Positions 17,804 to 25,900 of a stretch of DNA of 64,000 bases are shown one piece after another. Origin of the DNA: Bacillota bacterium (GTDB lineage Bacteria > Bacillota > Clostridia > Lachnospirales > Lachnospiraceae). The stretch spans positions 186,001 through 250,000 of the forward strand of contig JAEYSV010000016.1 of NCBI GenBank assembly GCA_023434365.1. The letters are read 5' to 3'. The position numbers and the translations under genes are program-made. A model generated the notes under the pieces. It was not told where the DNA came from and ran no database searches. It was given only the letters and a program-made list of their open reading frames with translations. The first letter of the stretch is position 1. The number at the start of each line of letters is the position of its first letter.

Positions 17804-17833
17804 TTATCCACATTATCCACAACCTTATCAACA
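17804..17833 (+). promoter_or_regulatory. DnaA-box array 1 (two tandem perfect boxes plus one near-match)
   Basis: TTATCCACA occurs at 17804-17812 and again directly abutting at 17813-17821; both match the DnaA-box consensus exactly. TTATCAACA (one mismatch) follows at 17825-17833. The gene downstream codes for a DnaD-like replication protein. Confidence 0.75.
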
Positions 17834-17866
17834 TACTGTAGAAAAAAAGGTTGTGGATTTTTTTTG
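17815..17866 (+). terminator. Terminator of murC, overlapping DnaA boxes
   Basis: A 12-bp perfect stem (arms 17815-17826 and 17847-17858, ATCCACAACCTT and complement) followed by T8. The left arm includes most of the second DnaA box, so the DNA serves two functions. Confidence 0.8.
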
Positions 17867-17970
17867 ATTTTTTTTGACGAATCTCTACGTATTTTTTACA
17901 TCGTAAAAGTGCCCGAAACACTGCAGATTTTCTATATTTCCTTGCATGTCCAAAAAAGACATTAACTTTT
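17867..17970. other. Spacer between the two DnaA-box arrays
   Basis: AT-rich sequence with T-runs, and no reading frame with a ribosome binding site. No repeat of the DnaA-trio type was recognised. Confidence 0.4.
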
Positions 17971-17997
17971 TCATCCACATAATCCACATTATCCACA
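17971..17997 (+). promoter_or_regulatory. DnaA-box array 2 (three tandem 9-mers)
   Basis: Three abutting 9-base units TCATCCACA, TAATCCACA and TTATCCACA. The last is a perfect DnaA box and the first two each have one mismatch. The spacing is exactly 9 bases. It lies about 60 bases upstream of the dnaD promoter. Confidence 0.7.
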
Positions 17998-18054
17998 GCT
18001 TCTTTCATCTCTGAAACACCCATAAAATCAGCTATTTTCTTATTTTAACTGGTG

Positions 18055-18063
18055 TGCTATAAT
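18055..18063 (+). promoter_or_regulatory. Extended -10 promoter of the dnaD-like gene
   Basis: TGCTATAAT (extended TG plus TATAAT at 18058-18063) with a weak -35 region. The leader is about 95 bases and ends in GGAGGA. Confidence 0.6.
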
Positions 18064-18161
18064 GAGTCTCAGTCAAGATTGTAAGGTATTTGTTCAAAAT
18101 AGTTTTAACAGTTATAAGGGCAATTTTGCCTTAGATATATTAATGGGGTAGGAGGACAGTT

Positions 18162-19277
18162 ATGAATACAATTTCATTAAAAACAAATCAGACCAATGAT
18201 GTTACTATTATTTCTAACATTTTCATTGATCAATATATGCCCACTGCCAATGGAAACTTTGTTAAAGTATACCTATATCTTCTAAGATGCTTAACTAGTC
18301 ACCACATGGAGTTAAGTGTTTCTGCAATTGCAGACCGTCTGGAAGATACCGAAAAAGATATCGTTCGAGCACTTTCTTACTGGGAAAAAGTAGGGCTGAT
18401 TACATTAACGAAGAATGAAGCCAATCAAATAACAAATATAATCTTTAACACAATGTTGAACCCTCGTAATAGTGAGAATCATTCATCTGATAATACTTTT
18501 GAGGGTGATAATAATATAATTGAAGATTCCTCATCATTAAGCGAAACTAAAGCTGATGTAGATCAGACATATTCAAATGAGTCAGAACAAAAATTTGATA
18601 AGCCAGTTTATACAAAGGCTCAGATAAACGAGTTAAGCAAAGATAATCATCTAAAATTCGCGTTATCTGCTATAGAATCCTATATGCAACGGCCACTTAA
18701 ACCTACAGACTATCAACTCATTCTTTACTTGTATGAAAGCATTGGATTTCATGCTGACTTAATTATGTATTTGTATGAATACTGCATTAGTATCAATAAA
18801 AGAAGCACAAGCTATATAGAAACAGTTGCACTTTCTTGGGCTAAAGAAGGCTTAGATACAGAGGAGAAGGCAAAACAGTATGTTACACAATTTAATAAAT
18901 CCTATCAATCTGTAAATAAAGCTTTTGGGTTAAACCGTGCCCCTGGAGATATCGAGATGCAATTTATTAATAAATGGGTGATGAAGCTTGGTTTTACTAC
19001 GGAAATAATTGTCGAAGCATGTAATCGTACATTACTTCGTGCAGGAAAACCAGACTTTACCTATGCAGACAGAATACTTGAGAACTGGGCAACTAATAAA
19101 GTGACTTCTTTGGCAGACATCGCTTCTTTAGATGCTTACTATAAACAGAATAACCAGACAAAACGTACACCGATAGCCGATAAGCCTGCAACTAACAACA
19201 AATTTAACAATTTTTCTCAACGCAGTTACACAAAAGAAGATTATATTAAGATGGAACAATTGTTAATTAATAAATAA
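18162..19277 (+). CDS. DnaD-like replication initiation protein
   Basis: A 371-residue protein. The N-terminal third has a winged-helix DnaD fold (FVKVYLYLLRCLTSHHMELSVSAIADRL), followed by an acidic linker (about 100-150) and two DnaD/DnaB C-terminal domains (about 165-225 and 245-320, with the YIETVALSWAKEGL motif). In Bacillus, DnaD bridges DnaA at the origin and the helicase loader. Here the next gene is a DnaC/DnaI-type loader 23 bases downstream, and DnaA boxes lie upstream, so the three fit one role in loading the replicative helicase DnaB (encoded at 33.8-35.1 kb). Confidence 0.87.
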   Translation: MNTISLKTNQTNDVTIISNIFIDQYMPTANGNFVKVYLYLLRCLTSHHMELSVSAIADRLEDTEKDIVRALSYWEKVGLITLTKNEANQITNIIFNTMLNPRNSENHSSDNTFEGDNNIIEDSSSLSETKADVDQTYSNESEQKFDKPVYTKAQINELSKDNHLKFALSAIESYMQRPLKPTDYQLILYLYESIGFHADLIMYLYEYCISINKRSTSYIETVALSWAKEGLDTEEKAKQYVTQFNKSYQSVNKAFGLNRAPGDIEMQFINKWVMKLGFTTEIIVEACNRTLLRAGKPDFTYADRILENWATNKVTSLADIASLDAYYKQNNQTKRTPIADKPATNNKFNNFSQRSYTKEDYIKMEQLLINK

Positions 19278-19300
19278 GTCAATATGAATGGAGGACATTT

Positions 19301-20296
19301 ATGATTTTAGGGAATTCACAATATAATATTATACTCCGTGAATATGATGAATTACAATTTCGTAATAAACACCGTTTAAACCAGCGAATTAACGAAGTTT
19401 ACTCTTTAATCCCAAAGCTTAAAGAGATCGATGATGCCCTGGTTACCAACAGTGCCTCCTGTGCAAAACGAGCTTTATTTACAGATGATGACCTGACAAA
19501 AGAACTACACGCTATGAATCAACCATTACTACAATTAAAACAGGAGTTATTACAGGCAAATGGATATCCTGATAACTATCTAGAACCTATCTATTCGTGT
19601 ACTGATTGCCATGATACAGGTTTTATCGGTACTAATAAGTGCCAGTGTTTTAAGCAAAAAATGGTTGATTTGATTTTTTCTCAAGATACCGTAAAAGATA
19701 TCCTTACAAAAGAAAATTTTAATAATTTTCGCTTCTCCTATTACTCTGATGATGTTAAAGACCGACTAACCGGCCTAACACCTTATGAAAATATTTTACG
19801 CATCACGAATCTCTGTAAAAGTTTTATTACTAAATTTGATAGTAATTATCAAAACCTCTTGATCTACGGCAATACTGGTGTAGGAAAGACCTTTTTAGCC
19901 AATTGTATCGCCCACGAATTGATGCAATCCGGACATATTGTTATTTACTTGACTGCATATCAACTATTCTCTTTATTAGAAAAAAGTAAATTCGAAAAAG
20001 GACAAGAAACTGCAGCAGAAAAGTTAAACCTCGACCTAATATTCGATTCGGACCTTCTGATAATTGATGATTTAGGTACTGAAATGACAAACTCTTTTAT
20101 TTCCTCACAGCTATACAATTGCATTAATGAACGACATTTAAAGCATAAGTCGACTATTATCTCTACAAACTATTCACTTGATGAGATTAACACGACCTAT
20201 AGCGAACGTATCTGGTCAAGAATTACTGGTAATTATACCCTCCTTAACGTATTTGGTGATGATATTCGTATAACAAAACGTTTAAACCTTAAATAA
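19301..20296 (+). CDS. DnaC/DnaI-type helicase-loader AAA+ ATPase
   Basis: A 331-residue protein with an N-terminal region of about 90 residues, a small zinc-binding segment CTDCHDTGFIG...CQC (about 103-119), and a C-terminal AAA+ domain with Walker A GNTGVGKT (about 190-197), Walker B LLIIDDLGTE and sensor STNYSLDEI. This matches DnaI/DnaC loaders, not IstB transposition helpers, because no transposase is near and a dnaD-like gene precedes it. It probably delivers DnaB to the origin. GGAGG lies upstream of the ATG. Confidence 0.88.
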   Translation: MILGNSQYNIILREYDELQFRNKHRLNQRINEVYSLIPKLKEIDDALVTNSASCAKRALFTDDDLTKELHAMNQPLLQLKQELLQANGYPDNYLEPIYSCTDCHDTGFIGTNKCQCFKQKMVDLIFSQDTVKDILTKENFNNFRFSYYSDDVKDRLTGLTPYENILRITNLCKSFITKFDSNYQNLLIYGNTGVGKTFLANCIAHELMQSGHIVIYLTAYQLFSLLEKSKFEKGQETAAEKLNLDLIFDSDLLIIDDLGTEMTNSFISSQLYNCINERHLKHKSTIISTNYSLDEINTTYSERIWSRITGNYTLLNVFGDDIRITKRLNLK

Positions 20297-20351
20297 CAGG
20301 TAAAAATTATTAATTGATGAAAATGTTAACTTATTATACTTTATTTTGCCC

Positions 20352-20380
20352 TTGACTTAAAAAAGGTGTAATGGTATAAA
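20352..20380 (+). promoter_or_regulatory. Promoter of prs
   Basis: -35 TTGACT (20352-20357), 17-nt spacer, -10 TATAAA (20375-20380), 54 bases before the prs start. Confidence 0.75.
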
Positions 20381-20433
20381 CATATTGGACATTGTTACCA
20401 ATGAAATAGCTAGTATAGATGGAGGATACATTC

Positions 20434-21618
20434 ATGTCGCAAGAAGAAAAGAATTTAGAAACCGTTCCCGTGGGTAATCTCGGAATAATTGCACTTGACA
20501 GTAGCAGAAAAATCGCTCAAAGAGTGGACGATTACATCGTTTCCTGGAGAGAAACCCGCGAAAGCGAACATGCCGGAAACATTGTATTTAAGAACTACAA
20601 AAAGGATTCTTACCTAGTAAAATCCTCCTGCCCTAGATTTGGGTCCGGAGAAGCCAAAGGTATTATTAAAGAATCTGTTCGTGGATTAGACGTATACATC
20701 TTAGTTGATGTTTGTAACTATAGTATCACTTATTCTTTATGCGGACAAACGAATCACATGTCTCCAGACGATCATTATCAAGATTTAAAACGCATTATAG
20801 CAGCCATTGGCGGAAAAGCTCGTAGAATTACTGTTATTATGCCTTTCTTATATGAAAGCAGACAGCATAAGAGAAGCTCTAGAGAATCTTTAGACTGTGC
20901 CTTAGCACTTCAGGAATTAACCTCAATGGGTGTAGAAAGTATCATCACTTTTGATGCTCATGATCCAAGAGTTCAAAACTCCATTCCACTAAAAAGTTTT
21001 GAAACAGTTTTACCTACCTACCAGTTTATCAAAGCCTTATTAAAGAGTGTTCCTGACCTAAAAGTGGATGCTAAACATCTTATGGTAATAAGCCCTGATG
21101 AAGGTGCCATGGGTAGAGCAGTTTATTTTGGTAACGTAATGGGTGCTGATGTAGGTATGTTTTATAAAAGAAGAGATTATACTACCATAGTTGATGGTCG
21201 TAACCCTATTCTTGCTCACGAATTCCTTGGTTCAGACTTAGAAGGAAAAGATGTCATTATCGTGGATGATATGATTAGTTCTGGTGAAAGTATGTTAGAT
21301 GTAGCTTCAGAATTAAAGAGAAGAAAAGCTGGTCGTATCTTTATTGCTGCTACTTTCGGGCTCTTCACTAATGGTTTTTCAAAATTCGATAAAGCTTATC
21401 AAGATGGACTTTTTGACCTAATTTTAACTACTAACTTAATCTATCAACCTGAAGAATTGTTAAGCAGACCATATTATGCAAACGTAGATATGAGTAAGTA
21501 TATTGCATTGCTAATTGATACGTTAAATCATGATAACTCAATCAGTGAATTATTAAGTCCAACCGAAAAAATACAATCTTTACTACAGCGTCATGCTGAA
21601 AAACAGCTAAATAAATAA
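20434..21618 (+). CDS. prs: Divergent ribose-phosphate pyrophosphokinase
   Basis: PRPP synthase (394 aa) makes PRPP from ribose 5-phosphate and ATP for nucleotide, His, Trp and NAD synthesis. The PRPP-binding loop IIVDDMISSGESM (about 280-292) and the ESVRGLDVYIL segment are recognisable, but the protein is about 80 residues longer than classical Prs (about 315). The usual catalytic region PYFGYARQDRK reads PFLYESRQHKR, and TVDLHAxQ reads TFDAHDPR. This diverged long form is probably functional but may have altered regulation. I start at 20434 because GGAGGA overlaps the upstream ATG. Confidence 0.85.
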   Translation: MSQEEKNLETVPVGNLGIIALDSSRKIAQRVDDYIVSWRETRESEHAGNIVFKNYKKDSYLVKSSCPRFGSGEAKGIIKESVRGLDVYILVDVCNYSITYSLCGQTNHMSPDDHYQDLKRIIAAIGGKARRITVIMPFLYESRQHKRSSRESLDCALALQELTSMGVESIITFDAHDPRVQNSIPLKSFETVLPTYQFIKALLKSVPDLKVDAKHLMVISPDEGAMGRAVYFGNVMGADVGMFYKRRDYTTIVDGRNPILAHEFLGSDLEGKDVIIVDDMISSGESMLDVASELKRRKAGRIFIAATFGLFTNGFSKFDKAYQDGLFDLILTTNLIYQPEELLSRPYYANVDMSKYIALLIDTLNHDNSISELLSPTEKIQSLLQRHAEKQLNK

Positions 21619-21629
21619 GATTATATCAA

Positions 21630-21688
21630 AGGCAGTATTCTTAACATCTTAAAGTACTTAAGGTGACAAAATACTGCCTATATTTTTA
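21630..21688 (+). terminator. Terminator of prs
   Basis: A 10-bp stem AGGCAGTATT/AATACTGCCT (21630-21639 and 21670-21679) followed by ATATTTTT. It separates prs from the convergent PBP gene. Confidence 0.7.
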
Positions 21689-21704
21689 ATTATATTCGGG
21701 ACAC

Positions 21705-24113
21705 TTACTCTTCCTCTATTTCATTATCTTGATATTCAAAATCATGATCAGAATATAATTCAGAAAATGTCTCCTCAGAATTTGTGCCTTCCTTATAATC
21801 TTCGAATTCATAATTTTCATCAATCATTTCTTCATCACTTACTTCTTCATCAGACATTTCTTCATCAAACATGTCTTCATCAAACATTTCTTCATCAATC
21901 ACATTTTCATCAATAACTTCTTCATTAATAACTTCTTCATTAATAACTTCTTCATCAATAACTTCTTCATCAATAACTTCTTCACTGATTACTTCTTCAT
22001 CGATTACCTTTTCTTCTTTTATCACTTCCTCATTTAATGTGTTATTACCTGTTTTATTACCATTTTTCTCTACATCTTCAGCTTTTTCTCTATCTACTTT
22101 ATTATTTTCTTCCTGTTTATAATTAGGTTTAATAAACTGAAGCGGTTTTAATCCTTGATGAATCTTAGTCATGTACTGATGCCAGATTTCTAATGGGTAA
22201 GTATTACCTTTTAACTTTTTGTTCTCTTTCGGAATATCATAACCTACCCAGACACAGGTAGTATAATATGGCGTATATCCTACAAACCATCCATCCCTAT
22301 TACCGTTGGTTGTCCCTGTTTTCCCTGCAGAAGGCATCTTATCAAGCGCGTATCCCTTTGCAGTCCCTCTCTTTAAAACACCACTCAGCATATCCGTCAT
22401 AATAGCAGTAGCATTTTTATCATAAACACTAATTCCTGATGTATCATGCTCATATAGCAGAACACCATCTGCATCTTCTATTTTAACAATACATGATGCC
22501 GGGCGATACAGCCCACCATTTGCTATTGTACCATAGGCTGATGCCATCTCTATCGGACTAACTCCGTTAGTAAACCCACCTATTGAAGCACTTGGTAAAT
22601 AATCATTTTCAGATAATTTACGGAAATGCATTTGATATAAAAAGCTAATTCCGGTATAGGCACCAACATCTTCAAACAACTGATATGCCACTGTATTACG
22701 TGACTTTTCAACAGCAGTACGTAATGTCATTTCTCCTAGGAATCGACCATCACTATTTTGAGGACCACCTTCTATTTTCTCATCTCGCACGATAGAGTCT
22801 GGTCCATATCCCTTCATAATTGCAGGTAAATAAACAATGAGTGGTTTTATTGCACTTCCAGGTTGACGATAACTCTGATAAGCACGGTTTAATGTATATC
22901 CTACTGTATCCTGCTTTCTTCCCCCTACCACTGCTGTAACTAACCCCGTCTGATTGTCAATAGTAACTGCCGCTCCTTGAAAAGCATAGATTCCATCTTC
23001 TTTTAGCTCCTTACTTTCAGCTAACCCCTCAGTTACAGATGTTTGAAGTAAGTTCTGCTGCCTTGGATCAATGGAAGTATAAATATGATATCCACCTCGG
23101 TATAATTTTTGCTGGCACTCTGTATATATATCGCTATATTTTTTTTCGTACTTTTCTTTATCCTCTGCGTTTTCAAATTGATTTCTAAAAACAAAGCCTT
23201 GGAGTTTCATTAATACTTCCGTTGCACTAAACTTCGCATAAGTCTCAACATAGTCTTCCTTTAAATAAACTAGAGAATTCAAACTTATAATCTCTGTTGA
23301 TGCACTCAAATATTCATCCCTACTGATAAAACCTTCTTCCTCCATATGCTTAAGAATACGGTTTCTCCTATTTATTGTGTTCTCCATATTGGTAACAGGA
23401 TTATATAAAGTAGGATTATTCGGAATGGCACACAAAAAAGCGATTTGTGATAGTGTAAGTTCTTCTGCCTTACAGTCAAAATAACCTTTTGCCGCCGCAC
23501 CAAGTCCATAGTATCCATTCGAAAAATAAATATTATTTAAGTAAAACTCCATAATTTGTTCTTTATCATACTTCTCTTCTAATTCCATTGCAATAAAAAT
23601 TTCTTTCATTTTTCTTTGCCATGTTACCTCATGTGACAAGAAAATGTTCCTGCTTAACTGTTGGGTAATAGTACTAGCTCCTTGTTTTATCTCACCATCG
23701 TTTTGTATTAATGCAATAAGTGCACGTAGATTTGCCTTAAAGTCTATTCCATTATGGCTTATAAAATTCTTATCCTCAATTGCTATCATAGCAAGTTTTG
23801 CATACTCTGGAAGCTCATCATAATATAGGTAGTTTACATCTTTTTCCCCTTTCAATGGAGTAATAATATCTCCGTCTACATTATATAAATATCCCGTCTG
23901 ATATTGTTTAAACGTATCTAAAGAAGAAGCCGACACAATTGTTACCGCTTCTTCTTTCATATTAATGATATGTTTCCCATATTTATTATATATTATGATA
24001 CCACCAACTAGAATGGTTAGTAGTATAACTAGAATAGCTAGGCGTAATACTAGTCCTACACTTTTTCTAATTTTTCCAATCTTCTTTTTCTTTTTATTTT
24101 TTTTCTTTTTCAT
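21705..24113 (-). CDS. Class A penicillin-binding protein (glycosyltransferase/transpeptidase) with acidic repeat tail
   Basis: An 802-residue bifunctional peptidoglycan synthase. A very Lys-rich cytoplasmic N-terminus (KKKKNKKKKK) leads into one membrane helix (about 22-44). The glycosyltransferase domain has EDKNFISHNG and GASTITQQLSRN (about 110-170). The transpeptidase domain shows SAIK (active Ser, SxxK), SRN (SxN) and KTGTT. After about residue 655 comes a tail of about 100 acidic residues made of VIDEE/VINEE-like units. The start overlaps the upstream ATPase gene (ATGA), so the two are coupled. Confidence 0.93.
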   Translation of the reverse strand: MKKKKNKKKKKIGKIRKSVGLVLRLAILVILLTILVGGIIIYNKYGKHIINMKEEAVTIVSASSLDTFKQYQTGYLYNVDGDIITPLKGEKDVNYLYYDELPEYAKLAMIAIEDKNFISHNGIDFKANLRALIALIQNDGEIKQGASTITQQLSRNIFLSHEVTWQRKMKEIFIAMELEEKYDKEQIMEFYLNNIYFSNGYYGLGAAAKGYFDCKAEELTLSQIAFLCAIPNNPTLYNPVTNMENTINRRNRILKHMEEEGFISRDEYLSASTEIISLNSLVYLKEDYVETYAKFSATEVLMKLQGFVFRNQFENAEDKEKYEKKYSDIYTECQQKLYRGGYHIYTSIDPRQQNLLQTSVTEGLAESKELKEDGIYAFQGAAVTIDNQTGLVTAVVGGRKQDTVGYTLNRAYQSYRQPGSAIKPLIVYLPAIMKGYGPDSIVRDEKIEGGPQNSDGRFLGEMTLRTAVEKSRNTVAYQLFEDVGAYTGISFLYQMHFRKLSENDYLPSASIGGFTNGVSPIEMASAYGTIANGGLYRPASCIVKIEDADGVLLYEHDTSGISVYDKNATAIMTDMLSGVLKRGTAKGYALDKMPSAGKTGTTNGNRDGWFVGYTPYYTTCVWVGYDIPKENKKLKGNTYPLEIWHQYMTKIHQGLKPLQFIKPNYKQEENNKVDREKAEDVEKNGNKTGNNTLNEEVIKEEKVIDEEVISEEVIDEEVIDEEVINEEVINEEVIDENVIDEEMFDEDMFDEEMSDEEVSDEEMIDENYEFEDYKEGTNSEETFSELYSDHDFEYQDNEIEEE
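21821..22020 (-). repeat. 15-bp minisatellite encoding VI(D/N)EE units in the PBP tail
   Basis: Tandem, mostly 15-base units (plus-strand TTCTTCATCAATAAC and variants) encode about 12 pentapeptide-like acidic units. The reading frame is preserved throughout, so it is coding, not a CRISPR. Units diverge at the 3' end of the gene and are nearly identical in the middle (21906-21985). Confidence 0.8.
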
Positions 24114-25873
24114 AATCTTATTAGGTTATACTCCCTATCTAGCGCATCTAGTAGTCTCTTTTCTCTTTCTTGACAAGTTAAGATGATAATCTGTCGATCT
24201 TTTGGTAAATGCTTTAATACTTCCATAATTCTTTCATCATCATAATAAACAAAGGTTTCATCTAAAACAAGCGGAAGTTTTATTTTTGGAAATAGATGCC
24301 CTGCAAATACCATCCGAAGTGCAAAGTATACCTGGTGTATTGTACCAGTGCTTAACTGTTCTAGTGGAATTGTTTTTTCACTACTTTCAACATAAATATT
24401 CAAGTTATCATCTAGAAAGACTCTATTATATTTACAATTCGTTAAGACGCTAACATTCTTTGACAATTGTTGATTGATAATCTTTCCATATGAATCTTGA
24501 ATCTTTTTCATTATTTGCTCAATTACTATCTTTGCTTTGCCAATTGCCATTAACTGCTGCTGTTCTTTTTGTTTTTTTGTCATTATAATTTTTTTTTCTT
24601 TTGATAGATGTTCAAATTCTGTTAATTCCTTTTGTAGCTGCTTCTGTCTTACTTTTAACTCAACAAGCTCTTTCTCTTTAACTAACATATTTGTTTCTAT
24701 TTTATTTCTATATTCAGCAATTCTATTATCAAAATTCTGTTTCATGGTTTCCGTAATATTTGTTTTTGGCATAGTCTCCATTTCAAGGAATGGTTTATAT
24801 ACAGATAATTCTTCTAATAGCGCCTGTTCCTTTGTATAAAGCATTAATCGATAACTCTCACCTTTATCTACAATCGAATTCTCTTTACTGTTAATCTTAT
24901 TTAAATAGATAGCTTTCCCTACAAAAAAACCTACGATGGTTAACATACAAATTCCTGCTAATAACCACTGTTGAGAAAATCCTGCCAACATACAAGCTAA
25001 TACAAGAAGACCGTATAGACCAGCAGATACCCACTTATTCTCAAAGCGCTCTATATTTGCATTCTCATATTTCATTTGCTCATTTAATTTAAATTCATAC
25101 TCTTCAATCTGTTCTTTTATCATTTGATAATTTGCAGCCTTTTCATCAAATGATCTTAATTGTTTCTCTAACATTCTTAATTTTGATTCTTCTTCCTTAT
25201 TCCCCTCTGACTCCTGAAGCTGCGTTATTCTTTTTTCAATATTCTGTAACTCTAATTTATAATTCCTTAATAGACTCAGCTTCTCTTCAACTAACTGCAA
25301 CTCGGCTGCTGTTTGTTTTTGCTCAATCTCTTTTTCTTCTTCCTCTAATAACTTAAACGACTTATTTATATGAATATTACCATTTCTTGAACTAGTCAAG
25401 TTAGTATAGTAGTCTTTAACTATTTTTACTAACAATTGATCTGTTTGTGGTTTTAGTTGCTCTATACTAATTGTATTCTGATAATTTGCGTAGTTTACCC
25501 CATTTAACATAGGGAGATCCTGTGCCTCTTCGAGAGTGATACTTCGTCCAGTATTTAAGTCAATAACTTGGCTTTCTCTTGCCTCTTCATAAAAGTTTCT
25601 TACAATTCGATATGTACACCCTCCTACCTCAATATCCATAGTACCACTATAGAGAAATGGACTATCCCAAGGAAGATACTTTGAGTACGTTTCTTTTATT
25701 TCTTCACCCACTCTTGACATATCGATACCAACTAGCATGGCCTTAATAAACGCATGCAATGTTGTTTTACCAGACTCATTATTACCATATATCAAATTTA
25801 TTCCATTTTTTAACTTTACAGTTTTATGATGAAATTTACCAAAATGGCTCAATGCTAATGTTTTAATGATCAC
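24110..25873 (-). CDS. SbcC/YhaN-like coiled-coil ATPase
   Basis: A 587-residue SMC-like ATPase. The N-terminal half-domain has Walker A YGNNESGKTTLHAF (about 29-42). A coiled-coil middle holds two hydrophobic segments (about 280-320). The C-terminal half-domain has signature LSTGTIHQVYFALR and Walker B LPLVLDETFVYYDD. I chose the GTG at 25873 because AAGGAG precedes it by 9 bases. It directly follows the SbcD-like gene by 27 bases, so the two should form an Mre11-Rad50-like pair. The ATPase motifs are intact although the partner's nuclease site is not. The hydrophobic segments in the coil resemble YhaN and suggest membrane association. Confidence 0.85.
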   Translation of the reverse strand: MIIKTLALSHFGKFHHKTVKLKNGINLIYGNNESGKTTLHAFIKAMLVGIDMSRVGEEIKETYSKYLPWDSPFLYSGTMDIEVGGCTYRIVRNFYEEARESQVIDLNTGRSITLEEAQDLPMLNGVNYANYQNTISIEQLKPQTDQLLVKIVKDYYTNLTSSRNGNIHINKSFKLLEEEEKEIEQKQTAAELQLVEEKLSLLRNYKLELQNIEKRITQLQESEGNKEEESKLRMLEKQLRSFDEKAANYQMIKEQIEEYEFKLNEQMKYENANIERFENKWVSAGLYGLLVLACMLAGFSQQWLLAGICMLTIVGFFVGKAIYLNKINSKENSIVDKGESYRLMLYTKEQALLEELSVYKPFLEMETMPKTNITETMKQNFDNRIAEYRNKIETNMLVKEKELVELKVRQKQLQKELTEFEHLSKEKKIIMTKKQKEQQQLMAIGKAKIVIEQIMKKIQDSYGKIINQQLSKNVSVLTNCKYNRVFLDDNLNIYVESSEKTIPLEQLSTGTIHQVYFALRMVFAGHLFPKIKLPLVLDETFVYYDDERIMEVLKHLPKDRQIIILTCQEREKRLLDALDREYNLIRL

Positions 25874-25900
25874 CGTTCTACGCTCCTTCCTCAAAATACG

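Noticed and set aside
17751..18023. A 90-codon minus-strand gene across the DnaA-box arrays
   Set aside because: No ribosome binding site, no recognisable product, and it overlaps the murC end, terminator and boxes.
17804..18161. The DnaA-box region as the chromosomal origin
   Set aside because: dnaA and dnaN are not adjacent, no AT-rich unwinding motif was recognised, and highly expressed genes on both sides (rpl genes, ileS, dnaB, rpsF operon) point the same way, which suggests no replication-direction switch here.
19301..20296. IstB-type transposition helper
   Set aside because: No transposase or inverted repeats nearby; the zinc segment and the dnaD-like neighbour favour a helicase loader.
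21871..22122. Repeat array as a CRISPR or a plus-strand Ser/Thr-rich gene
   Set aside because: The repeats are in frame within the PBP gene with no spacers; the plus-strand reading frame is a shadow without a ribosome binding site.
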